64,000 nt of DNA from NCBI GenBank assembly GCA_964036045.1, contig OZ038381.1, positions 155,762,352 to 155,826,351 on the forward strand, read 5' to 3'. This stretch comes from Eutreptiella sp. 'Long Island Sound 2002'. Lineage: Eukaryota; Euglenozoa; Euglenophyceae; Eutreptiales; Eutreptiaceae. The position numbers and the translations under genes are program-made. A model generated the notes under the pieces. It had not been told where the DNA came from and made no database searches. It worked only from the letters and a program-made list of their open reading frames with translations. Below, in pieces: positions 1 to 10,263 of this stretch (within the stretch, counting starts at the first letter, position 1; each line of letters opens with the position of its first letter).

Positions 1-72
1 ATTTGACGCAACGTGGAAGTCATTGACCGCTCCGCTTGCGTTGTCCCCCCCGGTGGAATGTGCCGACCCCCC

Positions 73-189
73 ATAATTCGTTCATAATTCGTTCATAATT
101 CGGCGTTCATAATTCAGCGACCCTGAACTGCCCGTTTGTGAACCATGAACGCGATTTATGAACGCGTTTTATGAACGCATTTATGAATG
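73..189 (+). repeat. Left inverted repeat arm
   Basis: Tandem-like words TTCATAATTCG come first, then ATGAACGCG words. The order is the mirror image of the arm at 1334-1432. The last three bases of the arm overlap the ATG of the enclosed ORF. Confidence 0.75.
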
Positions 190-1182
190 GCACTGTCACA
201 GGTCGTGGACGTGGAAGTGAACCCGGCGGACGTCGCGGGGGTCCGCATCCGGTACAAGTTGGGCACCGCGGAGTTCAGCATCGCCCTGTCCGCCCTGTAC
301 CAGCTGCTGCTGCTCAACCCCCAGCGGGGGTGTGCCATCGTGTCCGGGCTGCGGGAGCGGGAGCGCTCCCGCCGCCTGACGGACACGTGGGCGGCCAACA
401 CCCCCTGCTGGGCGGCCCAGGGGGAGTTGGGGTGGGAGGGGTGTTCGGACGAGGACATCCTGATGTCCGGTTGTGGGATGAACCCCCCCACCCCGGCCAG
501 CCCCCGCAGCGCCTCCCCAGCAAAGCCCGCCCCCGCCGAGAAACCCAAACCCCCTGCCGTGGCCCCCCCCAAACCCACGCAAAGCAAGAAGACCCCCCCA
601 CCGAAGCGCAAGTCCTTCGAATCGGGCAGCAGCAGCTCGTCGTCGGACCAGGCACTCCCCCGTCCCCATGGGAAGGGGAAGGGGAAGCAGCCGCAGCAGC
701 AAAAGCGGCGCGAGGAGCCCCCCTCTTTGGAGGGGGATGAGTCACCTGACCCCCTGCTTGGTGAGCAGGTGTATGTGCCCTACACCGATGGTGTCTACCC
801 GGGGGTTGTGACCTCGGTTGCGGCGGGGCAGGGGGGGAGAGTGTGGGTGGAACACCCAAGGGAAAAGGAGATGTTTCGGGTTGAGAGGCATCTGTTGTAT
901 GCCTCTCATGCTGCAGCAGTGACCCATTGGGAGCAGCAGAAGGCTGCAGCTGCAGGTAAGAAGGCCGCCAAGGCCAAAAAGAAGCCAAACCCCAAACCGG
1001 ACGCCGACCCGCCGGCTGAGCCGGCCCCCAAGCCAGCCAAACCTGAACCCAAGCCTGAGGCTAAGCAGGCCCCTCAGCCCGAGCCCAAAGCTGCCCCTCA
1101 GACCGCCCCCATGGAGGTGGATGCCCCAGCGCACACCTCGGCCAAACCCGCAGCCCAACCACCTGCCCAAACCCATGCCTAG
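187..1182 (+). CDS. Lys/Pro-rich protein with Tudor-like segment
   Basis: This is a 331-residue ORF of unknown function. Residues 1-95 look globular, with a Leu-rich stretch. Residues 95-190 are Pro/Lys/Ser-rich with a poly-Ser run and basic clusters typical of nuclear proteins. Residues about 190-240 form a compact segment (GEQVYVPYTDGVYPGVVTSV, then RVWVEHP and ERHLLYAS) that resembles a Tudor/Agenet-type barrel. The C terminus is a low-complexity Ala/Lys/Pro/Glu tail. The start is the first ATG, lying just inside the left inverted repeat. Third positions are GC-rich and the frame is open for 1 kb. A chromatin or nucleic-acid protein encoded by the flanking element is my inference. No catalytic motif is visible. 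Confidence 0.55.
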   Translation: MALSQVVDVEVNPADVAGVRIRYKLGTAEFSIALSALYQLLLLNPQRGCAIVSGLRERERSRRLTDTWAANTPCWAAQGELGWEGCSDEDILMSGCGMNPPTPASPRSASPAKPAPAEKPKPPAVAPPKPTQSKKTPPPKRKSFESGSSSSSSDQALPRPHGKGKGKQPQQQKRREEPPSLEGDESPDPLLGEQVYVPYTDGVYPGVVTSVAAGQGGRVWVEHPREKEMFRVERHLLYASHAAAVTHWEQQKAAAAGKKAAKAKKKPNPKPDADPPAEPAPKPAKPEPKPEAKQAPQPEPKAAPQTAPMEVDAPAHTSAKPAAQPPAQTHA

Positions 1183-1333
1183 GCCCCGGATGGGGGCGAA
1201 GCCCAGGCCACGGCCCCCCTTTGGGAGGACCCAACAGGCCCCAGCCCTGAGGTGTAGGGTGGCATGAACCAGCAAGGACAAGCAAGTACAAGAAAGATTG
1301 AAGCCTGAGCGATTTTTGTGTGCTTGTGTAGCT

Positions 1334-1432
1334 GTTCATGAAACGCGTTCATAAAACGCGTTCATAAAACGCTCTGCGTGTTCATAAAAAGAGAACTGAA
1401 TTATGAGCTGAATTATGAACCGAATTATGAAC
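1334..1432 (-). repeat. Right inverted repeat arm
   Basis: Its reverse complement follows the left arm word by word: TTCATAATTCGG, TTCATAATTCAGC, then GCGTTTTATGAACGCG twice. Small indels and substitutions show that the arms have diverged. Confidence 0.75.
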
Positions 1433-2299
1433 AGGGGAGGAGGAGGTTTTCATAATTTTCAAAAACTGGCAAAAATGGCAATTTTTCCAAAAAACCCCCG
1501 GCGGACAAAAAAAAACTCACCCCAAGGGTGTTGACCCAACCCCCCCAATTTTGAACGAACATGGCCCCTGGGTACCCTAGCAAGAGCAAAATCCGTTCAT
1601 ATTTCATAAAACCATTTATGATGAACAAAACTACCTTTCATACAGGCGCCAAGGGTCCCCTCAAAAGCAGCACCGCAGTCCACCAAGGCGCCCAACAATA
1701 GCAAATTTCCGCCACGTGCAGTGGATGCAGTCGCCCCGCAAAGGCCTACGCGTGTGCCCCACCGAACCACTGCCAAGCTGGCCAAGCCCCAAGGCAAGAC
1801 CCCCATCAGTAGTGTCCGACTCCTCTTCGCAAGCAGCTATAACCTACCACCACATGGTAGAGTCACTCTTGCGGCCTAGGGTGTAGCAATCCTCTTCTAA
1901 ACCGGCCGTGGATGACCGACCGAAAAAGTGCATGCGGGTTTTTGCATCTCAGCCTCGTAAGACAAGATAGACAACCCCGGGGAGTCGGAAACCACAACCA
2001 AAACCAGCAAAGGAATCAGTTATCGGCGTCGATTCTGACTCGGGACGTCTATGTTGAATCTGACTAGGGACACCGTGCGGCCCTACCAAAAAGCTGGCAA
2101 ACTCTAACCCACGTGCTGCAAAGGTGTATTGCGAAGGAATGGTGGTGGTGGTGGTGGGTGATGGGGGGAGGGGGATGTGGGTGGGGGATGGGTGGAGGGG
2201 GCATTGGGGCGATGCCCTGCATGGGTACGATGGCCGGTGGTAGGTAAGAGAGGCCTCGTAGGCATATGCTACGGCACTCAAACATGGCAGGAGGGATTT
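1433..2299. other. No gene seen; scattered TTCATAA words
   Basis: Further TTCATAATTTTC and TTCATATTTCATAAAACC words lie at about 1449 and 1587-1640. The rest is unremarkable single-copy-looking sequence plus a GGT/GGGGA-rich stretch at 2140-2215. I see no convincing exon. Confidence 0.5.
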
Positions 2300-2419
2300 G
2301 GGGGGGGGGGGGGGGGGGGGGCTTGGGGTTTGGGAAATTTTGCTCAGAACAAGGAGGGGTTGTACCACGGGGCAGCTGACTCCGCGGGTCCTAGGACGCC
2401 ACCCCCCCCCCCCCCCCCC
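2300..2419. repeat. Paired poly-G (22) and poly-C (18) runs
   Basis: A run of 22 G at 2300-2321 and a run of 18 C at 2402-2419 lie 80 bp apart and could pair as a hairpin. They are the first of many such runs in the window. Confidence 0.9.
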
Positions 2420-2591
2420 ACCCCACCCATATGGCCTCCAGCCATCATTTAGTTTCCAAAGGTGCCGCCCTTAGTAGTCCAAGGGTGCCAAAGGCGCCCG
2501 ACGGTCCATGGGCACCAAAGGCGCCCAAAGTCAAATTTTGTCCATGTTGCACCCCAACACTGTCCTTGAACCCATCCATGAGCCTAACGCC

Positions 2592-2665
2592 CACCCCAAC
2601 CCTTAGCCTAGTCCTAACCCTACCCCTGCCCCTACCCCTACCCCTACCCCTACCCCAAGCCCTAA
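2592..2665. repeat. Degenerate telomere-like CCCTAA/CCCCTA tract
   Basis: Irregular words CCTAACC, CTTAGCC, CCTAACCCTA and five CCCCTA units occur in a row. A second, shorter tract lies at 3811-3835 at the same position in the next satellite unit. I read them as interstitial telomere-type sequence or a tail that mimics it. Confidence 0.7.
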
Positions 2666-2729
2666 TCAAGACTGAATATTGGGACCGAGCTGGTGGGGGA
2701 GGGAACATCAACTACGACTGGTGAGGGAC

Positions 2730-3120
2730 ATCAAAAATGATTCACATATTGATGGCTCTTGACAAAGTGGAATCAGCTTGCAAGTCAACCCCATCACCAA
2801 GAGGCCCACTTTCAAGGCTTTTTGGACTTCTGAGGGGCCAAAATCCCCCAAAATGGGCTCAAAATGGGCTCATTTCACCCGTTTGTGCACCCCAAATGGT
2901 CTAGGATGAGGTTTGGAAAAATGCGTTTTTGACCCATTTTTGACCCATTTTTGGTCCCAAAACAGCCCATTTTCAAGGCATTTTGGGATTTTCGGAGGAC
3001 CAAAATGGGCCACCACAAGCTCAAAACGGTCCAAAAACACTTGTTTTGGCGTTGCACATGGTCTAGGATCATTTTAGAGAAAATTCATCTTTTGCCCCTA
3101 CTGGACCCTGTTGACCCATT
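2730..3120. repeat. 162-bp satellite, first block
   Basis: Just over two copies of a unit containing TGGGCTCAAAATGGGCTCA (2854, next related copy about 3016), CCCATTTTTGACC and GTCCCAAAACAGCCCATTTTCAAGG. Confidence 0.85.
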
Positions 3121-3796
3121 TGGGCACCCACCTGTTTGGGCTTGAGCTTGCAGCTTGCCGCACCCTAGTGGGCCTAGGTACGGGGGTCTAGGCGTCCGTT
3201 TGGGCAATTCTGAGGGGTGGAAACCACAAAAAGTGGGGGGTTGCGGGTGGAGTAGGTGCCCTCGGAATCGCATTTTGAGCCATGTAGCCAAAGATATGGC
3301 CTATTCTTGGTTTGTGGCTGTCGGCAGCCAATCTACACAAAATTTGGAGCTTCTAAGGGCCTTTTTGGGCCGTTCCTTGGACATATCATGGAGTTAGAGG
3401 GCCGCAAAGAGCTCGTTGACACGGGGAAGTCAAGCCGCACGTGAAGTGTATCCACCGTTTTCCTTCGTTTGGCCGTTTTGAATGTGTTCCAGGGCTTTTT
3501 TGGCCCAAAAATGGCTGTTTTTGGCCCTAAACTACAGTTTTTGAAACTGAGGTCTGCCACTTGCGAATCCCGTTGCCGGTCGCCACCGTCGAGTTTCTTG
3601 CTCAAATTTTGTGTGATTGTACTTCACACCCATAGGTATTATGCACCTAAATTTCAACCGAATCCAAAGCACCACGAGGGAATTCTGATTGTTACCCATT
3701 TTGCGCGTGCTGCTTGCTTGCTTGCTGCTGCTGCTGACAAACTTGGTAGGTCCACCACAGACACTAAAAAGGGTTATAAAACCAAGACCGGTTCCA

Positions 3797-3862
3797 CCAG
3801 CTCGGTGACCCCAACCCTAACCCTAGCCCTAACCAGGATTGAATATTGGGACCGAGCTGCTG
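3797..3862. repeat. Fold-back with telomere-like loop
   Basis: Left arm CCAGCTCGGTGACCCCA (3797-3813) pairs imperfectly with right arm TTGGGACCGAGCTGCTGG (3846-3862). The loop between them holds CCCTAACCCTAGCCCTAACC. Confidence 0.6.
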
Positions 3863-3929
3863 GGGGAAGGAACATCGTCTAGGAGGCTTCAATGACAAAT
3901 CAGGTAGGCACTGGACAGTGGATGAGAAC

Positions 3930-4690
3930 GGCTCAAAAGGGGCTCAAAATGATCTGTGTTCATCCGTTTGGACACCACAACCGGACTAGGATCATTTTGG
4001 GAAAACCATGGTTTTGACCCGTTTTTGAGCCATTTCTGGTCCCAAATTGGCCCATTTTCAAGGCCCTTTCGGCCTTGAGAGGCGCCGAAGTTGCTCAACA
4101 TGGGCTCAAAATGGGCTCGTTCCACTTGTTTGTGCACCCCAAATAGTCCAAAAGTATCTTTGGAAAAACACATTTTGGCTCCATTTTTGAGTGATTTTTG
4201 GTCCCAAAATAGCCCATTTTCAAGGCATTTTGTGACTCTGGGGTGGCCAAAATGGCTTGCAATGGGCTCAAAATGGGCTCATTCCAGTTGTTTGTGCACC
4301 CCAAATAGTCCAAAAGTATCTTTGGAAAAACACATTTTTGCTCCATTTTTGAGTGATTTTTGGTCCCAAAACAACCCATTTTCATGGCAGTTTGTGACTT
4401 TGGAGGGGTCAAAATGGCTTGTAATGGGCTCAAAATGGGCTCATTCCACTTGTGTGGGCACCCCAAATGGTCCAGTATCATTTTTGGAAAAACACATTTT
4501 GACCCATTTTTGACCTATTTTTTGTCCCAAAACAGCCCATTTTCAAGGCATTTTGGGATTTTAGGAGGGCCAAAACGGGCCACCATGAGCTCAAAACACG
4601 CCAAAAACACTTGTTTTGGCATTCCATGTGGTCCGGGATCATTTTTGAAAAAAGCCAATTTTTTTTTTGCACCCGGTGGACCTTGTTGAC
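3930..4690. repeat. 162-bp satellite, second block
   Basis: About five copies. The word TGGGCTCAAAATGGGCTC starts at 4101, 4263 and 4425, with a diverged copy at 4586, giving spacings of 162, 162 and 161. Confidence 0.9.
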
Positions 4691-5523
4691 CCATTTTGGC
4701 ACCCACCTCTTTGGGCTACATCTCGCAGTTTGCCGCAGCCCACTGGGCCTAGGTATGGGTGTCAGTTAGGGCAATTTTGAGGGGTGGAAACTACCAAAAG
4801 TGGTGGTTGCGGGTGGATTAGGTGCGCTCGAAATGGCGTTTTGAGCCACGTAGCCCAAGATATGGTCTGTTTTTGGTTTGGGGATGTCGACGGCCAATGT
4901 GCAACAAATTTTGGGGTTTTTGGGGGCCTTTTTGGGGCGGTTTGTGGACATATTGTGGAGCTAGAGGGCCCTAGAGAGCCCTTGGCATGGGGAAGTCTAG
5001 CAGCATGTGTAGAGTAGCCACGATTTCCCTTCATTTGGCCATTTTCAGCAGGTTCTAGGGCGGTTTTGGGCAAAAAAAGGCTGATTTTGGCGCTAAATTG
5101 CAGATTTTGAAATGGAGGTCCGGCACTTGCGACGCCCGTTCCCGGCTGCCAGCGTTGAGTTTCTGGCTCATACTTTGTGTGGTTGTCCCTCACACCCATA
5201 GGTAGCATCCACCAAAATTTTGGCTGAATCCGAAGCGCCACGACAGAGCTGTGATTTTTGCCCATTTCGCGTGTGCTTGCTGCTTGCTTGCTTGCTTGCT
5301 GCTAAACCTGTTAGGTCCACCCTAGACACTAAAGAGTGTTATAAAACCAAGACTGGTTCCACCAGCTCGGTGACCCAAGCCCTAGCCCGATTCCCAGGCT
5401 CATCCCAAGGGCGACACAGCGGTTTCAAAAAAATCAAATTCTATTGCATTGGGCAAGCCCAACTCGCAGACAATTTGCCCCAAGCAATGAACCTCTATGT
5501 GGCGCGCTCAAGAAGCAGCGACT

Positions 5524-6257
5524 TGTAGAGGACTGGGAACTCTTTGAGGAAGTTTTCATGCGTAAGCAGAAGGGGGGCTAGGATGTTGTCTTTACTGACG
5601 GCTCTTCCAAGATTGCTTACCAACAGCTGACTGGAGGGTACGGGGTATGGTATAGGGAGGGGGACGAGCGCAACAAGTCTTTTGTTCTGGCTTGGGATGA
5701 AGATTAGACAAATAACAGGGGGGGGGGGGGGGGGGCTACGGGCAGCACATTATGCCCTGTCGCGACAGCCGGCAGGGAAGCCACTCCACATGGTCGTCGA
5801 TTCGGAGTGGGTGTACAAGGGAGTGACTGAGTGGGGGGACATGTGGTGACGACACCATTGGCGCACAACAACGGGTGACGTGGCACCCATGGACCTTTGG
5901 GAGCCATTTCTGGATATGGTTCGGGAGCGTGGGAATTTATTTTCTATACAGTGGGTACCCTCGCACATCGACATCATGGGCAATGAGAAGGCAGACCAGT
6001 TAGCAGAGGAAGGGAGGGTTAGGCACTGGGCCTACTCTTGTGAGTGGGTGCAGGAGGTTCAGAGGCGACAGATGTCCGAATGGCAGGCACTGGGCCTGCA
6101 GGAGATAGATTCCGAAGTTAGCGATAGTGTGGCTTTGAGTGCAGGCCAATCATACGAAGAGCGACATAGTTGTGGGTGTAGTACAGACTGCACGTGTCAC
6201 AGCCATCCGTCGGGCCGAGTAAGTGTGCTGGGTCGAGTTCCAGTCTGGATTCGCTAG
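5524..6257 (+). pseudogene. Broken RNase H domain gene (copy 1)
   Basis: The frame shows the RNase HI order: VVFTDGSS with the first catalytic Asp, then a TNNR...LRAAHYAL helix, VVDSEWVYKGVTEW with another Asp, and finally VPSHIDIMGNEKADQLAEEG near the C terminus. It is not functional as read. There are stops after WDED and at TGDMW, a frame change near 5880, and a run of 20 G (5718-5737) in the TNNR/LRAAHY helix, where the family usually has Ala-Glu with a catalytic Glu. RNase H of this shape sits at the end of non-LTR retrotransposon polyproteins, so a retroelement remnant is likely. It lies 870 bp upstream of the eIF4E gene A exon. Confidence 0.75.
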
Positions 6258-7131
6258 CATCTGACCTCAGTTCAGAATCTGCCACTCCTAAGCTGCGTAG
6301 GATTGACTCCTGACATGAACGTGTGAGCACGGTGCATGGCAGTGCCCACGGTGTATTGTAGACATAGTGCAGGTGCAGGGTGGAGTCCTCCATCATGAAC
6401 TGTCGAACATACTCCGCGCACTGAGATCTGGTTTAATGAATTGCGGCCCCTTTTTTTGGAAAAAAGGGTTTTTCTTTCCATGCGCGACTTACACAAAAAA
6501 AAAATCTGTCGGAAAAAACACGCAACTTACGCCAAAAAAAAAAGCGAGTTACGCTTATTTCCACAATCGAGCTACGCTTTCCTCCCTGTGTGGGGTCTGT
6601 CGGTTGCCAGGAATGGGGTCATGGTGATGGGTGCCAAGAAGGACAGGGGCTTCGGGAATTGGGCCTGAACACTCCTGCCAAGCCCTAATTCCATGAACCC
6701 ACTTGAATCTGTGGAAACCTTTTTAGGGGGGGCAATTTAGGCAGGAAAGAACCTTATGTTTCTCAAATGGAAGGGGAAACAAGACAGTTTCTGTCTCCAA
6801 TGTGCACTGTGCAGCGCACAAGCATCTGAACCCCTGTTACTTTTTTGCTCAACACCCCGTTTATGGGATGATTTTGGGCTGTCCTGGTCCCATTCTGTAG
6901 GCTCAGCTGGAATTGAGACCATTCTCATCTGTGGTAGGGAGGGAACAGGAGGAGGGAGAGGTCTCATTAGATGCTGCAGTACACACATGCTCAGCAAAAG
7001 ATTTCTTGTTCTCCTGTTCCAATGACATGGTAAAGAACGGGCTGCAGCTGGCATTGGTTGTGCTTGGGTCCGGGAACGAATGTTGGACAGTGCGTGCAAC
7101 CAAGGAGGATACCATTTGCCTGCATTCTTAG
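6258..7131. other. Probable intron sequence, no gene seen
   Basis: Contains A-rich runs at 6480-6545 around CAACTTACGCC-type words and no recognisable domain. It ends in the 3' splice site CATTCTTAG at 7123-7131, directly before the next exon. Exons 1 and 2 of gene A were not found here or upstream. Confidence 0.45.
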
Positions 7132-7446
7132 AATGGGGCCAGCGTCTTGGCAAACCGATCGGGAAACAGTCTTGTGAAGATCTGGATTTCCATTGTCAAG
7201 AAGCCTGTAGTGCAGGCACTTCGCCAGTTCATTCGGGCAGCTCTGAAAGAGGCCGACTACCTTGCAGGTGATGTCCGCCTTGTTCCACACAAGCTGGTCG
7301 TGAAAGGCGCTGGGAAGAAAATACCTGGGGCGTGCAACGAGGAAACGGCACCTGCATCGAAAGTCTCTGCATGTGGTAGCCCTGCGGCACCACCTTCTTG
7401 CTCTTCATCATGGGGTTCATCACGGTCTTCATCACTGGACCCAACG
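7132..7446 (+). CDS. eIF4E-family gene A, exon 3 (core C-terminal part)
   Basis: This 105-codon exon encodes the C-terminal third of an eIF4E-type cap-binding fold. NGAS matches the family D-V-C-G-A-V region, SLVKIWI matches the beta strand ending in K-I-x-I-W, and the helix VVQALRQFIRAAL is followed by VRLVPHKL at the place of the family's Y-x-P/S-H. By hand count about 54 of the first 66 residues equal gene B exon 3. It is bounded by CATTCTTAG| and ACG|GTGTGCATG, both phase 0. The residues that bind cap phosphate in canonical eIF4E (R157, K162) are not obviously kept. The last 39 codons are Ser/Pro-rich and diverge from gene B. The eIF4E assignment rests on gene B, where the other exons are visible. 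Confidence 0.8.
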
Positions 7447-7852
7447 GTGTGCATGTGCTGCATTTGCATAGCCAAAAGACCCTCAGAGTCAACTTTTTTT
7501 TTACACACCGCTGTGTGGTACTGTCTGTAATGTCAGTTTCCCCCGACTAAGGGGCGGTCCTGTTCGTCTTTCTTTGCTGTCAGTTTCCCCATTAATGTGA
7601 CAAGGGCTGTCCTTCAGGCTCTCCCACTGGCATGGATGTGCAGTTCCAAGACACATTGTTGCAAAGTAAAGGTTCCACACCCGCCATGCAGCCTCAATAG
7701 TATGGAGAGAGAGCCTGCCACATTTTGTCACAATTTACGCCTCCAACTCCTTTCCCTAGACTTTGAAAAACTAGGGGGTGGGGCTGAAATGGCCATGCGG
7801 TTTGCCTGATTTTTGCATTTTCAGCCACAGCCCTCCCCGCCCCACCCCCTCA

Positions 7853-7990
7853 CTCCTGGAAGAGAGGTTGTTAAATAAAGTGCAGGTGCGGGTGCCATGC
7901 ACGCCTGCCCCTTTTTTGGGGGGTTATTTGCGTAGCATACCCCAGTGTATGATATTGGATGTCCAACCTCTTGTGAAATCATCATTTTGG
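7853..7990 (+). repeat. Dispersed repeat, copy of 14128-14270
   Basis: Shares GAAGAGAGGTTGTTA, GCGTAGCATACCCCA and ATGATATTGGATGTCCAACC in the same order and spacing with the copy at 14128. Confidence 0.85.
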
Positions 7991-8156
7991 GATGGTGTCA
8001 ACAGATCAATGTGCACCCCTCTCTGGTCCCATTTTTTTGATAAGTACTGCACCTGGCCCTGATTTCTTGGGTTTGCCTTCTTATCATGGGTTTTGGTGTT
8101 TTTGGGTTGCAAGAGAATTATTCCCCGCCTGCAACCTGCGAAAGTACACCCCATAG

Positions 8157-8340
8157 ATCTTGAAGCCCTGTGTTTCCTTCGCCGCTATCGATTTTGCACT
8201 CCTGTGTTTCCCTCGTCGCCATCAAATTTGTAGTCATGCGTTTCCCTGGCCTCCATTCATTTTGCAGTCCTGTGTGTCCTGGACGCCATTTTGTAGTGCT
8301 GTGTGACCCTGGCCAGAATTGATTTTAGTGCTGTTTGTTT
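8157..8340. repeat. Degenerate tandem repeat, about 36-38 bp
   Basis: About five units of the type TTTTGCAGTCCTGTGTTTCCCTGG followed by a CGCCAT variant. The units are strongly diverged. Confidence 0.65.
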
Positions 8341-8804
8341 AACTCCCAAGTTTAACATTATGGTACTACTGAGGTCAACTCACCTGTGCAGAACATTGTG
8401 CTCCGACTGCTCAGGCGAAGCGGTGCTTGTGTTTGGAAAGTGCAGATCCTGTCTGATTTATCAGCATTCGGTAACTGAGGGTAAGTACAGTTTCATTGTG
8501 TGTATCCTGGGCCCCTGCCTTTTCCATGTCTTTGTGTGTGCCAGGCGTCCCTTGATAATCCCCCAAGGGCAGCATTCCAGGGATGTTTAAGGGTGGGGAG
8601 CGGTGTTGACAGGCAGCTCTGCGGCCCTGGCTGTAGGTCTGCCTGTCGTCTTCTGTTCAAGCGTATTCTCTCCTGTTCCTGGTTTTACTTGCCTCAGACC
8701 CCGCAACAGCCCCAGCCCTAGCCCCAACCTGGCCTCAACCACAGTTCCAGACCTAGCCTCTCCGGTTGTTTCAGCGCTCTGTCTCTGTTCAGGGGGGGGG
8801 GAAT

Positions 8805-9552
8805 ATGCGATTCGCATTTTTCCGCATTTTCCGCATTTTTTTCGCATTTTTTGGGCAGGTCCCTTAGTGTATTGTTCAAGAGGAAACATTCTAGTGGCAT
8901 TGTTTTGTAGTCAGTTAGTTGTGAAGAACAATGGGTTTTGTGGGTGCCAGAGGCGCCGGAGATTTTTTTTAGGCAGATGGCAGGGGGAAATTTTTTTGTT
9001 TGACCCTATGTGTCTGTGCTCAAAATACTCAGAATTTTGTGAAGAATTCAAAAATGGATGAAAAACACAAAAAAGGACATTGACCCCGACCCGGCCTCCG
9101 GGTCGGACCTTCGCTGATGGGAGCCTGAGTTGATGGGCAAATTTTTTTTGAAAAAATTTTTCCCCAGTTGTGTATATTCAAAATGAACAGCGTGTCATGG
9201 GGATCATTTTCAGGTATGTATGTTGGGGTATCCCCTTCCCCCCGGGGAGCCCGGCGGTTTGGGTCAATGGGGGAGCACCTGATGCGGCGCGGAGATTCAG
9301 CGGTCTGGCCTGACCAAGCAGCTGCAGCTTCTGCCCCTAGCGGTTTTGAGCCTAGTCCATGATATTCTTGAGTTGAACTATTGCACTAAGTTGTTCCATC
9401 GAACCGTCCATGCTTTGAGCGCCCAATTGTGCAAGACGAGACGAAACATAGGGGTTTCGAGGGGCAAACACCATTCTAACAAAACCGCATTTTCTATCGC
9501 ATTTTTTGCCGCATTTTCCGCATTTTTTCCGCATTTTTCCGCATTTTTTGCC
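8805..9552. repeat. Two (TTTTCCGCA)n tracts
   Basis: CGCATTTTTCCGCATTTTCC-type words occupy 8815-8852 and again 9487-9552. The first tract follows a G run and the second precedes a C run (9571-9585). Confidence 0.8.
9086..9106. repeat. Perfect 9-bp stem hairpin
   Basis: CCGACCCGG and CCGGGTCGG flank the loop CCT. It is short, and I infer no function. Confidence 0.7.
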
Positions 9553-9633
9553 AATCCCGGCGACCGCATTCCCCCCCCCCCCCCCTGCTCTGTTATGATA
9601 TGCCCCCCCCCCGTTGGCGTTCTTTGCTTGCAG

Positions 9634-10263
9634 GTGCCACTGGATCTCCAGCACAACAGCACTCATCGCAATGTGTACACGCGGCTCCTGTTGGCGGCCC
9701 CTACTGTGGGGGGCCCCTTAAATGTGAAGGCATTGGATGTCTCTGGTGCCTTCCTGAGCGAAAGGTCTGTGGAGACATGTTCCGCTTCTGGAGGGGCTCT
9801 ATCATTCCTGACCTCCTGTGCGTCCAGCGAAGTCACCCCTCGACACGTTCACAAACCCTACGGTGATGACATGCAGTGGGTTTGTGGAGGGGGCTTGTCC
9901 ACTCCACCTTCGATCGTGGGCAGTGACACAGAGTACTCCAGCGCTGCACACAGCCCGCGGTCTGCAGTCAGTGATGACAGGAGCGATGAAGGAGCACCTG
10001 TTGAGGGCCGCATTGCTGCACCACTAACTCCTTGGTGGTCAACAGCAGGGTTCCAGTCCAGGCCCAGGAGCCATAGACGCATCTGTAGCACGCAGATGTA
10101 CTCATTCTTGGAACGCCTGGACATGCCTCAGTGTGGGGCGGTGATTGAGTGGGAAGACAGCCCTGCAGAGACACACGAGCACAGCTGGAGTACGGAGACG
10201 CACCGTTACCGGCATGAGCCATATTCTTTGTTGGCTTCGTTGGTTCCTGTTTCGGAATGCTAA
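9634..10263 (+). CDS. eIF4E-family gene A, terminal exon (Ser/Pro tail)
   Basis: This terminal exon encodes 209 residues and ends in TAA. It starts after a pyrimidine tract and TTGCTTGCAG in phase 0, so it joins exon 3 in frame. Near its start is LLLAAPTVGGP, the middle is Ser/Pro-rich with SP/SPR sites (AHSPRSAVSDD), and the end carries IEWEDSPA, then SW, then YRHEPYSLLASLVPV. The same blocks in the same order occur in 34235-35011, with divergent spacers, which argues for selection on the blocks. The domain is unknown to me. It may be a disordered regulatory tail that docks a partner. It is also possible that this exon belongs to another gene overlapping the eIF4E locus. Confidence 0.6.
   Translation: MPLDLQHNSTHRNVYTRLLLAAPTVGGPLNVKALDVSGAFLSERSVETCSASGGALSFLTSCASSEVTPRHVHKPYGDDMQWVCGGGLSTPPSIVGSDTEYSSAAHSPRSAVSDDRSDEGAPVEGRIAAPLTPWWSTAGFQSRPRSHRRICSTQMYSFLERLDMPQCGAVIEWEDSPAETHEHSWSTETHRYRHEPYSLLASLVPVSEC

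Larger units (their letters stand above)
73..1432. mobile_element. Inverted-repeat element carrying one ORF
   Basis: A 1.36 kb unit is bounded by two imperfect inverted repeats of roughly 100-117 bp, each built from short words such as TTCATAATTCG and ATGAACGCG. The inner 20 bases match exactly: ATGAACGCGTTTTATGAACG on the left has its reverse complement CGTTCATAAAACGCGTTCAT on the right. The only long ORF between the arms starts at the inner edge of the left arm. This layout suggests a DNA-transposon-like or captured-gene element. I see no clear target-site duplication and no recognisable transposase, so it could also be a gene with palindromic flanks. More scattered TTCATAA words continue to about 1640. 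Confidence 0.6.
2668..5400. repeat. Higher-order satellite, two units of about 1.57 kb
   Basis: Each unit has a block of 162-bp repeats, then about 750 bp of arm sequence, then CAGCTCGGTGACC followed by CCCTAA-like words. Anchors repeat at a spacing of about 1.57 kb: GGCACCCACCT at 3122 and 4697, and ACCAAGACYGGTTCCACCAG at 3781 and 5347. The sequence ATTGGGACCGAGCTG opens both units (about 2680 and 3845). The ORFs in this region are short and not conserved in frame between the units. Confidence 0.85.
7447..9633. other. Gene A intron 3
   Basis: Inferred from GTGTGCATG at 7447 to TTGCTTGCAG ending at 9633. It holds a dispersed repeat (7853-7990), a degenerate 36-38 bp tandem repeat (8157-8340), TTTCCGCA microrepeats and a hairpin. 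At about 8390-8480 a short stretch with CxxC-x10-CxxC lies between GTGCAG and GTAAGT. Its phase does not fit the neighbouring exons. Confidence 0.6.

Noticed and set aside
8389-8482. CxxC-x10-CxxC exon in gene A intron 3
   Set aside because: It has good-looking acceptor and GTAAGT donor sites, but its phases do not fit the phase-0 neighbours and gene B has no counterpart.
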